This document shows positions 23,051-32,200 of a DNA stretch of 64,000 bases, piece by piece. Both the position numbers and the translations under genes were made by a program. The notes beneath the pieces were generated by a model, which was not told the origin of the DNA, did not search any database, and was given only the letters and a program-made list of their open reading frames with translations. Source of the stretch: Diadophis punctatus similis (lineage: Eukaryota > Chordata > Lepidosauria > Squamata > Dipsadidae); assembly GCA_023053685.1 (NCBI GenBank), contig JALIGW010000003.1, positions 143,670,508 through 143,734,507 of the forward strand. Direction: 5' to 3'. Every line of letters starts with the position of its first letter. Position 1 is the stretch's first letter.

Positions 23051-23448
23051 CTGTATTTTTCAGAGTATAAGACGCACCGGAGTATAAGACGCACCTTAGT
23101 TTTTGGGGAGGAAAATAGGGGGGGAAATCTACCTATCCGGTATTCATCTGGCTAGCGTCCTTAGTCTGGTCAGCTTCAGCACATTATTTTATCCCCTTAT
23201 CATCTTCGGAGGGAGTAGCAATGAAAGCAAGACTGCAAAGACTTAGGGCTGGAAAAAACTTCTTCAGAGGGAGTAGCAATGAAAACAAGACTGCAAGCCG
23301 GGAAGAGCCAGGAAGATCATTAGCACCTTGTTGGGGCTGGGAAAAAGCACTTCAAAAAAGCTACATTACATTTGGAGTATAAAATGCACCCAAATTTTCA
23401 ACCTCTTTCAGGGGGGAAAAGGTGTGTCTTATACTCTGAAAAATACAG
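23051..23448. mobile_element. TA-flanked MITE (TATAAGACGCACC family), copy C
   Basis: It begins CTGTATTTTTCAGAGTATAA and ends CTGAAAAATACAG, flanked by TA (23049-23050 and 23449-23450). Orientation is opposite to copy B: the doubled GAGTATAAGACGCACC motif is at the left end. It is 398 bp. Confidence 0.9.
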
Positions 23449-25015
23449 TAATTTTGCAATATTAACAATGACAATGCAACTAAATAAGCAATGAAATTGG
23501 CAGCAAAAGAGTCTCCTCTGAATTTAAGTGGTGTGGACGTAAAAATACAATTATATCAGACATGCTTTGACAATTGCCTTGCTGATATCAACAGAACAGA
23601 GTGGGAATCCACTCAGCGTATAACTGCAGAAAGCCTACACATTGGAGATCCATAATTCAATGATAGGGTTCCCAGCATGAGGCTATGTGTCTCCTGCCTT
23701 GTATTGTGGACACTTGGAAGCTCATTAGGGAGAACTTCACTGAACAGAAAGAAGAAAAAGGGGAACTTTCAGCTGCTTAGCAGATAAAAATACATGTAGA
23801 AAAAAAACATTCATTTTTCATAATAGAACTTTGTTAAGGAAATCCTCTTGAGGCTGATGGTGACATTAGAAAAGTAAAATTTTTTATAGGAGCTGACATA
23901 ATTCAGATAGGCAGTAAATACATGTACTCCTCAACTTACCACCATTTGTTTAGTGAGTGTTCGAAGTTACAACGCCACTGAAAAAGTGATTTATGACCGT
24001 TTTTCACACTTATGACTGTTGTAGCATCCCCATGGTCACATAATCAAAATTTGGACACTTGGCAACTGGTTCATATTTATGATGGTTGCATGGTCCCGGG
24101 GTCACATGATCAGCATTTGCGAGCATCTGATGAGCAAAGTCAATGGGGACACCAGATTCACTTAACAACTAGGTAACTAACTTAACAACTGCAGCAATTC
24201 ACTTAACAACTGTGGCAAGAAAAGTTATAAAATGGGGCAACAGTCACTTAACAACTGTCTCATTTAGCAACAGAAATTTTGGACTTGACTTTTGGTTGAT
24301 GTCGCAGCAAGATCGGATATGAGGAGTGGTTCCCCACGCTCCTGTGCTGAGTTCTCACCATTGGTGGGTTCCGAAAGGAGCCAAAGCCACCCTGTAGGGG
24401 CAGTGAAGCAAAGAGGGGCACCCAGTGAGACTGTGGAAAGTCACAACACTCCTGCTGAGAGGGGTTTTTTTTTCCCTCTCAGCCATGATGAGGAGAAGAG
24501 ACAGCCTAAAGATGATGGCCACAAAGCTGGGGCAGCCGAGGAACACCTAAGACTGGTACTGGACCGGAGTTAGTTAACAGTGTCTGGAACTGGATGAGAG
24601 GATTCTTTCTTATTCAAAACCTAACCCCAAAAGGAAATAATCCAGGAAAAGAGAGACTCACAACTATTTGCTAAAGCAGCGACTAAGCATTTTGAGAAAA
24701 ACTTCAGAATTGAAATAAAAGAATTAAGGGGAGAAAAGCAAAAAAAAAAAAAAACCAGTTAAAAATACAGAAAATTGTTTTAAACTGAGCAGGCGTTTAA
24801 ACTGGAAAGGCATTTCAAAAATACTGGAACTATTTACCTAAAAAACTAAAAAAAATTCTATATTTTGATTTATCAAACTGGTTAACAGTTGTTAAGTGAA
24901 TCTAAACTGAGAGTGCCATCTGCTGACAAAAGGAAACTATAACATATTCTTAAATCCTGGGAAATTCTGACAAGGATATGTTTTATGCACCTACGACGTG
25001 ACTACTGGAGATTTA

Positions 25016-25994
25016 CCGTATTTTTGGAGTATAAGACGCACCTTTTTACCCTCAAAAAGAGGGTGAAAATTTGGGTGCGTCTTATACACCGAATGTAGCC
25101 CCATCCAGCCACCGCCACCCTTTGGCCTCTGCCTGCCAGCAATTTATGTCTTTGCAGTAAACAGGGCAAAGCCTTATTAGCACACTAAGAGATTACTTGC
25201 CTCCTGACCTATAGCTGACAGGCTTGCAAGCCACGTGGTAAAAATGAAACTAACTACAGTGGCTGTAATGAGACAAAATGCTGGGAGATAAACTGCTGGC
25301 AATGTTACACTGCTGAAATTGCAAGGAAGTAAGCTACAGCTGCTATAGCCTAGAGGTACAGCTCTTCCTCACAGTCAGGAGGTTGTGAGTTCTATCCTAG
25401 GTAGAGGCAGATTCTGTTAATATGTTATTTCGTTAAATGTTTGTAGAGTGTTCAAATTATAAGACTTATTTTTTAAAGACTGCTTTATTATTGTTCTAGA
25501 CAACTTAACAAAATGAAGAAGCTTTTTAAAATAAATTCTTGCTCTGAAGAGGCCCAGTGCTATTGTATCTTCTTTTAAATAGCAGAGAATACTTCCAGAA
25601 AGCCACATCAATTTTAAAGATCTGTAAAAGTATAATCTGAAATGTCCTGTTTTAGTATTAAGTATTAGTATTAAAATAAGGCAGCTGAATTAAACCCTGA
25701 CTTAGTCATGTTTGGAGTAGATCTATTTAAATAATTGGGAGGAGTTAGTGTGATTACATTTAAGAAAACTTTCTGGCATTAATATACTGCCATAATGTAC
25801 ATTTCTCCAATTCTTTGCTATTTCTATGGGTCAAGCACACATGCACAGAAATACACAGCAAACAGTGTATATCATCTGTGCTGTTTGCTGTTTGGCAAAT
25901 TGCTGGGAGGCAGAGGCCTTTTTTCCTTGTTTTCCTCCCCCAAAACTAAGGTGCATCTTATACTTCAGTGCATCTTATACTATGAAAAATACGG
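25016..25994. mobile_element. TA-flanked MITE (TATAAGACGCACC family), copy D, long form
   Basis: It begins CCGTATTTTTGGAGTATAAG after TA, and ends TATGAAAAATACGG followed by GTA. The internal right subterminal doubling (GGTGCATCTTATACTTC) is present. At about 980 bp it is twice the size of the other copies. It contains a tRNA-like SINE fragment near 25336-25412. Confidence 0.75.
25336..25412 (+). mobile_element. Possible tRNA-derived SINE head
   Basis: GCTATAGCCTAGAGGTACAG resembles an A-box region, and GGTTGTGAGTTCTATCC a B-box. No clear tail was found. It could also be a decayed tRNA pseudogene. Confidence 0.4.
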
Positions 25995-26640
25995 GTAAAT
26001 ATGAGAAGGAAGATTTTTTCATTAAAGAGACCCTGAATGCTATGATACAAGATTAAATGCATAAAGGAGATTTAAGCAGGTTCTGGAAAGCTTTTGGGAT
26101 TGTCTAAAGGAACAGATTGATTGATTACCTATACAATACAAAAACTGTGAACATTGAATTCTTTTTGGAGAGTGACTTTAGGCTTGAATATATGGTTTTT
26201 GGATTACCGGACAAGAGCGGGACTTATTAAAACAAGATGAGATGCTACGTCAGGAGGAAATGAGTGGAATTTGGGAAGAAATTGTGTCAATGTTTCAAAG
26301 CATCAAGGACATTCTGATAAGAAACCAAAAGGAGATTAAGAATTTAATGCATAGCATGGATGAAAAACTGGGAAATATTATACAAAGAACAATGAGTAAT
26401 CAAGACGCCCAAGAAAAGGAGGAGCCAATTGAAAGAGCAGATGAAAAAGCAGAACAGATTAACCAGCAAATAAAACAAGACAACAAAAAGGAGACAATAA
26501 CAAAAACAACAATGATTGATGAAATAAACCAAAGGGAAAATATTTTAAGAGATTTAAAAAGGGAACAGGAGATTCAGGAAGACATTTTTATTCAAAAAAG
26601 TTTTATTAGTACAAAGTACAAACATTTTATTATTTTTCTC

Positions 26641-26681
26641 CCCCCTACCCTCCTAACCCTAACCCACCCTCTCCACCCCCC
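26641..26681 (-). promoter_or_regulatory. G-quadruplex motif in the L1 3'UTR
   Basis: On the minus strand six G-runs of three or more (GGGGGG, then GGG four times, then GGGGGG) are separated by 2-6 bases, including two TTAGGG-like units. G-rich, quadruplex-forming tracts are a known feature of L1 3'UTRs. The effect here is not shown by the sequence. Confidence 0.75.
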
Positions 26682-26864
26682 GGACTTCCCAGAGAGAATA
26701 CAGGGCATAATATCAATAAAATAAATTTAAATTAAATTAAAAAATTTTTTTTTGACTTCCACCTTATTTTTTAAAACTTCAACTCCAAATTGTACACTAA
26801 TAAAAATTCCTTCCTCCTTCTTTCAATCATCTGCCCTTCAAAACATTTCTTCACTGTTAAGTAA

Positions 26865-27400
26865 AACTTAAATGATTATTACATAAATGATGACTAAGTA
26901 TTAAATACAAAAACCTTAAACTTCATCATAAAGTCAACCACTATATAAATAACATAATATTACTATATATCAGGTTATTAACTTCAAAAAAAATTCTTAA
27001 TCTCTAAAAAATATTAATATTAATAGTGATGATAATAATAATAATTAAAAAATTTATATATAGAGAGAGAAAGAAAGCAAAGAAAAAAAAGGAAAAAAGG
27101 GAGAAATACAGTCTATCCTATAAGTTCAGCACTGATTCCAAACTTTGAATAGCCTTCCTCTCAAACAAATTTTGAATCTAATTATGATATTTTATAACTT
27201 AATAATTTTAAATAAAAATTCCAAATCTTTCTCAAAATTAAATAAAACTTAAATAAATATTACACAAATAATAACTAAATATTAATACAGAAATCTTAAA
27301 CTTCATCATAAAGTCACCCACTATATTAGTAGCATAATATTACTATATATCAAATTGTTAGCTTCAAAAAAGTTCTGGATCTTTAAAAAGTGTTAATAAT
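26865..27400 (-). repeat. Direct duplication inside the L1 3'UTR
   Basis: Two similar blocks of about 155 bp, at 26865-27020 and 27240-27400, share CTTAAACTTCATCATAAAGT and CATAATATTACTATATATCA. The offset is about 375 bp. They are clearly diverged copies. Confidence 0.8.
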
Positions 27401-28714
27401 AATAATAAAAGAAAACAACAAGAAGAGAAAAAATACAAGAAGTAAAGAAAGAAAAGTAAAGAAAGAAGGAAAAAGGAAAAGTACAGTCATATTAGCCACC
27501 ATCCGTCCAATAAATTTCAACGCTGCATCTTGTTGTATCTTGACGGTTGCATCTTTTTGTAGCTTGATAATTTTAAATTTGTCAGCTCGCCTCCCATCTG
27601 ACCCCGATCTTCCATCTCCTTTTCCACGCTGTAGACTCTGCCAATCACTTTGGTTCTTTAAAGCTGTTTCAGTTTGAACAGGAAGGGGTGGCTTTCCCTC
27701 CTCCTCCTCTTTTACTTTCATACATCCATCCTCTGGAATTTTGGATATATCAGCCTTTAAAACATTGACATAAAATTCAGTAGCTTTCTTTGTTGTATTA
27801 AGCAGGTATCTTTTTCCCAGAAATTTCACCACAACTCCTGTTGGTGCTTCCCATTTGTATTGTAAGTTTAATCTTTTAAATTTGTCAATCAAAAAGGTAT
27901 AATCTTTTCTGGCTTTGAGCATTTTCGAAGGAATTTCTTTCCATATCATTAGTTCCTGGCCATTCACCTGAAGGTTATTCTTAAACGTCGCCTGTGTAAT
28001 TCTATTCTGCAAAGCTCTTGTAGTAAAATATATCACAATGTCCCTTGGTAGGTGTTTTTGTTTTGCATACCAGGAATTGACTCTATATATTTTATCAATT
28101 TGTGTGGCCAATTCCTCTTTAGACATTCCAGACACCTGCTCCAGAGCATCCACCATCCTTTCTTTCAAATCTTCATATAATCACTCTTTCAACCCCCTCA
28201 CCCTTATAGCAAATTCCATAGATCTGAATTGCATCATTAACACCTCTGTTTCAAAATTTGCAATGTCATTTTGTATTTTATCTATATATTCCACCGAAGT
28301 TGTCAAAACTTGTTTGTTTTCTTCAATACGATTTGCCAAAACCTCAGTATTTGTTGCTAAACCTTTACATACCTCTAACACGTCGTTCCTAAGTTGTTGA
28401 TCAATATTCTTTAAAGCAGCCTGCATTTTGTTATTTATTTCACTGATTTTTAGGTTAAACTCTGCAATCAGTTCCTTTTTCATAACCTTTAGGGTACTTA
28501 TTAAATTTTCAGGTGTCAATGACTGTGGGGGTGTTAACTCAGTAATAAGTTGCATTTTGGAATTATGACCAGAGGAATGGTCATTTCTTTTATTCAGAAC
28601 AGTCTTTCCGGATTTTGAAGCCATTTTAGTATTTCCAGAGGAGAACAAAGAAAAAGCCAAGTCTCTAATTAAAGTTCTTTCCACTTCCAAAGCCAGATGG
28701 TCTTTTATTTTCAA
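27383..28714 (-). pseudogene. L1 ORF1 protein with one in-frame stop
   Basis: ORF1p is the RNA-binding chaperone of L1 particles. The frame opens at 28714; the more likely start is the Met at 28624 (MASKSGKTVL). An N-terminal Asn/Lys/Glu-rich coiled coil (NLKISEINNKMQAALKNI, IEENKQ) is followed by RSMEFAIRVRGLKE. A TGA at 28183-28181 then interrupts the frame, which continues in phase as LYEDLKERMVDAL from 28180. The C-terminal part shows PRDIVIYFTTRALQNRI and LKARKDYTFLIDKFKRLNL, matching the conserved RRM/C-terminal region of vertebrate ORF1p. The stop is consistent with CGA-to-TGA decay. The frame ends at 27383 after a low-complexity Phe/Leu run that is probably read-through past the real end. 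Confidence 0.8.
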
Positions 28715-29945
28715 AAGAAAAAATATCAGTTGTTATTTTCTTCCAAAATCGGGAGACAGAGAGAGAAAAGCCAGTTTTCAAAATCAAAAGTTTCCATAAA
28801 AAGAAAAGCTGCTAGCAAAATGAAAGTCACTTTCACTTCTCCTCCCACTTTCTCCGATCGCCATATTGTTGCTTAATAGCTGTTATTTTATATCTTTCCG
28901 AAGTGAAAGTCAGCAGAGGATTTGAAGAAAGAAAAGATATTCAGTACTTGCCCATCTGAAATCCTGTTTCTCTCTGTCTGCTTCTTTAATCCTTAAAGTA
29001 ATTTAATCCCATTCAGGAAGCAGCGGTGGTCACGGCATCTTGCTCCGCAAAAGCGGAGGTTTCCAAATCCCCGGAGCAGGAGACAGGCTGGCTGGGGAGC
29101 CCTCACCCTTCACACCCCTGGTTGGCTCCTGGGGCACTAGGGGGCTCTACCCCACCTGTCCGGCTCTCATCTCTCCCCTTTGCCCAGGGAAGAGATTTCC
29201 AAGCCACCAGACAGCTGTTCTGGTGGCTTTAACAGAGAATTGGAAAGGCGCACAACGAGGAGCGTCCGCGATGCCGAGAACTGAAACCGGAAGTCCAGGA
29301 AGACATTTTTGAAAGGGAGATAGGGGCATGGGTAGATATTTTGGAAGCTAGACAATGGAAAAGGGCAGAGATGGGAGAAATGTTTAAAATGAATAGTCAA
29401 GACATAGATGCAGATAGGGATAAAGATCCAAGAGAGGAATATGGGAGGCAAGTTAAAAAAAACCTGAACAATTAAAACTTTAAAGCGGACAAGAGATGAT
29501 GGATAGAAAGGATTTGTTTTTAAATATAATGGTGGCATGATTAAAAGTTAGAATAGGGATAGAAATAAAAGAGAGGGGGGAATATTAGTATACACATTTT
29601 TATACAATAAGACAAAAGTAATAATAAGAGGAAAGATTAGAAATTGAATGATGATATTATTATGTATGTGATTGGCATTGGAATAATGTATTGAAATATT
29701 GAATAATTAAATAATGAAAGTCTATAATTTAATACAAATATATGTATTAACACTAGAACTACATAAGCTTGAGAAATATAACAAAGATGATTAATAGCAC
29801 TATTTTTATTTGTACTAAAATGTATGATACCCAGGTGCCACACTGTTCACACATTGATATGGATATATTGTAAAATAAAATAAAAAACTTGGAGAGAAAA
29901 AAAGAAATTTTGGACTCAACATGGTCATTAGTCAATTGTAACACA

Positions 29946-30019
29946 ATGACAGGATTACTTAAGTCTGTCTGCACCACTTAAGCCTGACTACATTAGACTT
30001 AATATTTTATATATTACAT
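29946..30019. other. Junction between two TE nests
   Basis: Short AT-rich spacer with no recognised feature. Confidence 0.4.
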
Positions 30020-30782
30020 CAATATACAACTTGTAGTGTGCAATGGCACTTAGGCTCAGATATCACTTCACAGTGCTTTACAGCTCTCTCTCTAAGTGGT
30101 TTACAGAGTTAGCATATTGTTCCAACAATCTGTTTTATCCAGTAGTGGGATTCAAATAATTTAACAGCTGGTTCTCTGCTCTGGCTGGCTGGGGGGGTAT
30201 GGCTGGGAAGGGTGGCTTGGGGAGTCATGTGACTGGGTGGGCATGGCCAACTCACCGTCACTCACATCAAGGGGTGCCTCACCTGGCCTCTCCTCTCCCA
30301 GCTCTCCAACCTCTCTCTGTGTGGGAGGGGGGAGGCAGCGGCAGCTTCTGAGCAGCATGATCCCCCTCCCCAGTCAGCCAGCTCCACCTGACCTACTCCC
30401 TGAGTCTTGCCATTCTCCTCGCCCCCCCCCCCCCCCCACTCAAGCTGCGGCAGGCTCTGCGGGACAACAGGGACTCTCATTTTTCCCACAGCACGGCATA
30501 CACTTGCTACCACTGCTTGTCTGCTTGCAAGTGGCAATCTTCTCTGCTTCTCTTGGGACACTGGTGCGGGCACCATGCATCATTTGACAGCAGGGAAGCC
30601 CCTGTCACACCACTCCCCCTCGCTTCCCCAAGTGCAGAGCCGAAGCCATGCACTTCCTCGCCTGGCTGGTCACCAGAAAACAGCCGTGCAGCTGACAGCC
30701 CCTCAATGCCCCGCCCAGCATTGCCCAGCTGCCGGTGGGGATGGAGCTGCCAGCCCAGCTTGGGCTTGGGCTGGCTGGTTGG

Positions 30783-30995
30783 AGCAGTGCTGCAGCCGAG
30801 GCCCCACAGCTGCAGTTGAAAGAGAAGGCACCATGCGAGAAGATCCTCACATTGGAATCTATGACCTGGCAGGTCAAGGCAGTGGAGTATGCAGTGCGGG
30901 AGCCCATTGTTCTTAAAATGGGAGAGATAAAAAAGGGGCTGCGGAATGGTATCAAAAAGCCTTTCACAGAAGTCATCAAGGCCAACATTGGTGAT
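30783..30995 (+). pseudogene. Mitochondrial alanine aminotransferase (GPT2) N-terminal fragment
   Basis: Alanine aminotransferase is a PLP enzyme that converts alanine and 2-oxoglutarate to pyruvate and glutamate; GPT2 is the mitochondrial form. The frame reads SSAAAEA, then [29 protein letters not shown] and [16 protein letters not shown]. This follows the N-terminal region of vertebrate GPT2 step by step, including the SSAAAEA piece near the presequence. Homology stops after IGD and the frame ends six codons later (31014-31016). The PLP domain and catalytic lysine are absent. Several substitutions break well-conserved positions (for example Gly to Glu before PIVLK). It is enclosed by hAT termini, so it is best read as a captured exon or retrocopy fragment, not an active gene. 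The frame may open at 30735 or earlier; whether the end is an exon boundary (G|GTGATT at 30990) is unresolved. Confidence 0.8.
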
Positions 30996-31287
30996 TTGCG
31001 GCAAGCACAACTTTAGTCGGGCAATTCAAGCCACCACTGCAGGGCCAGCTGCCTGGTGCAAAACCTCATGGTTTTTCTCCTCCTCAGTGTCATCCTCCCT
31101 GCTCAAGCAGCAGCGGGGTCTGCGGGAATCATTCCTGCCTCAGTGCAGCAAATTCCAGTGGGCTGGATGCGGGTGTGAAAAGCCTGGCTCCGCAGTGCTT
31201 CCTCGCTCAGTTGAAAACTTCATTCAGCCTTCCAGAGTTCGTTGCGCTGGCGCAGGAATGTTATATTTCCTCCTCCATCACATTTTT

Positions 31288-31445
31288 TGCTATTGTGTGC
31301 AGGAAAACAAAAGTTTGGGGGACTAAAAAAAATTCAATCGATTCCAACTTCGCAATATTTTTTATTTCACGAGAAGTTAAAATTGATTGATTGCACTTTA
31401 TTTTTAGTCCCACAAAGTTTTGTTTCCCTGCACATGATTGCGAGA
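31288..31445. repeat. Imperfect inverted repeat inside the hAT element
   Basis: The left arm around GTGCAGGAAAACAAAAG (31298-31314) continuing to GGGGGACTAAAAA pairs with TTTTTAGTCCCACAAAG and CTTTGTTTCCCTGCAC-type sequence at 31400-31432. Arms are about 50 bp with several mismatches. It makes similar frames appear on both strands. Confidence 0.75.
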
Positions 31446-31689
31446 AACGCAATGGAGAAACGCAATGGAGATGGAAATCAGGTAGGCAAAAAAATGCTTG
31501 GGGAAAGCGAGGGCATCTGACCGGTGCTGGCAAACTCTTCTGCCCACAAAAACCTCGTCTTTGACCGCTGACACCAAAAGGCAGAGCAAGAGCTGCCGGG
31601 AAGAAGCCAGTAGGGGTTAGGGTTTACCTAGGCCCAGTACTCTTCAATATCTTTATAAATGACCTAGACGAGGGAATAGCAGGAGAACT

Positions 31690-32167
31690 TGTTAATGTAT
31701 TAGCAGAGTATTCCTTGTGTTACCAAGGTTGTGCATACAGAAACGTTTAGATTGAGATCAGTTGTGAATAAGTACTCAGCCACACACAGATACACTAACT
31801 TGAATTAAAGTTTACTTTAAGAAATAGCATTTTCCTATAAACAGTCCAAAGTCATACACTTAATAGTCATAATAACAATCCAAGTATTATCCAGTACAAA
31901 TACATTTCAGCTATAATACATAACTACAACACAGAGAGAAATGCAGAGCATACATACTCTAGGCCTTGCTCTAATGATAAGCAGAGAACACACACTCTGA
32001 GTAGCAGAGACCAAAGACAAACAGAGAGGGACTCCCATAGAAATAAGCTGTGAACTCTAGCTCCCTCTTGTGGCAGTCTGCAACACCTAAGCTAAACAGA
32101 CTTATAGCTGTTAAAAGCTAGACATATATTGTTCTATCCAATATTAGTTATGGTCAGAGACCTAACA
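31690..32167 (-). repeat. copia 3' LTR
   Basis: Minus-strand LTR beginning TGTTAGGTCTC and ending ATTAACA, 478 bp. It is flanked downstream by GAACT at 31685-31689. Confidence 0.95.
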
Positions 32168-32178
32168 TTCTCCCCTTT
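32168..32178 (-). promoter_or_regulatory. copia polypurine tract
   Basis: On the minus strand AAAGGGGAGAA lies directly against the 3' LTR. This is the expected priming site for plus-strand DNA synthesis. Confidence 0.9.
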
Positions 32179-32200
32179 GGGTAGATCAATATATAATACC

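Larger units (their letters stand above)
26590..29295 (-). mobile_element. L1 element with ORF1 but no ORF2 (HAL1-like), inner copy
   Basis: Minus-strand element flanked by the 15-bp duplication CAGGAAGACATTTTT (26575-26589 and 29296-29310). From its 5' end it has a GC-rich 5'UTR (29295 to about 28715), a complete ORF1 region (28714-27383) and about 790 bp of 3'UTR ending in AATAAAAC and GAATAAAAATG. There is no endonuclease or reverse transcriptase between ORF1 and the tail. This is the organisation of half-L1 (HAL1) elements described in mammals; the comparison is inference. Confidence 0.8.
26242..29477 (+). pseudogene. Coiled-coil ORF of the outer L1-derived element, split by an L1 insertion
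   Basis: The frame starts at ATG 26242 and runs in a Glu/Lys/Gln-rich, heptad-like sequence (MFQSIKDILIRNQKEIKNL, KAEQINQQIKQ), a typical coiled coil. At 26589 it is cut by the inverted L1 copy. After the duplicated target (29296-29310) the same frame resumes with EREIGAWVDILEARQWKR and ends at a stop near 29475. About 117 codons lie left of the insertion and about 55 right of it. It resembles the coiled-coil part of an L1 ORF1 protein, but I see no RRM or basic C-terminal domain. The readout from 26590 to 26724 belongs to the inserted element. Function is unknown; trans-mobilisation by L1 is inference. Confidence 0.65.
24286..29902 (+). mobile_element. L1-derived element with a coiled-coil ORF only (outer copy)
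   Basis: Flanked by the 14-bp duplication AGAAATTTTGGACT (24272-24285 and 29903-29916). It has a 5' region from 24286, one short coiled-coil ORF, and an A-rich 3' end (GTAAAATAAAATAAAAAAC). Two later insertions lie inside it: TA-flanked MITE copy D and an inverted L1 copy. After removing both, about 1.9 kb remains, with no endonuclease or RT. The structure suggests a non-autonomous L1 derivative mobilised in trans (inference). Confidence 0.75.
23921..29945. mobile_element. TA-flanked MITE (CAGGTAGTCC family), copy 3, split by an L1-derived element
   Basis: The left end is CATGTACTCCTCAACTTACC after a TA. The family interior (AACAACTGTGGCAAGAAAAG) runs to 24285. The remaining right end resumes at 29903 with AAATTTTGGACTCAAC and is decayed, so the right boundary is approximate. 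The interruption is bounded by a 14-bp duplication. Confidence 0.7.

Noticed and set aside
25336..25412. A functional tRNA gene
   Set aside because: Only A- and B-box-like blocks are visible. Acceptor-stem pairing and a proper anticodon arm could not be drawn, so it is listed only as a possible SINE head.
30407..30916. 169-codon frame and other overlapping frames across the GC-rich hAT interior
   Set aside because: They are in other frames than the GPT2-like match and show no similarity I recognise. Low stop density follows from high GC.
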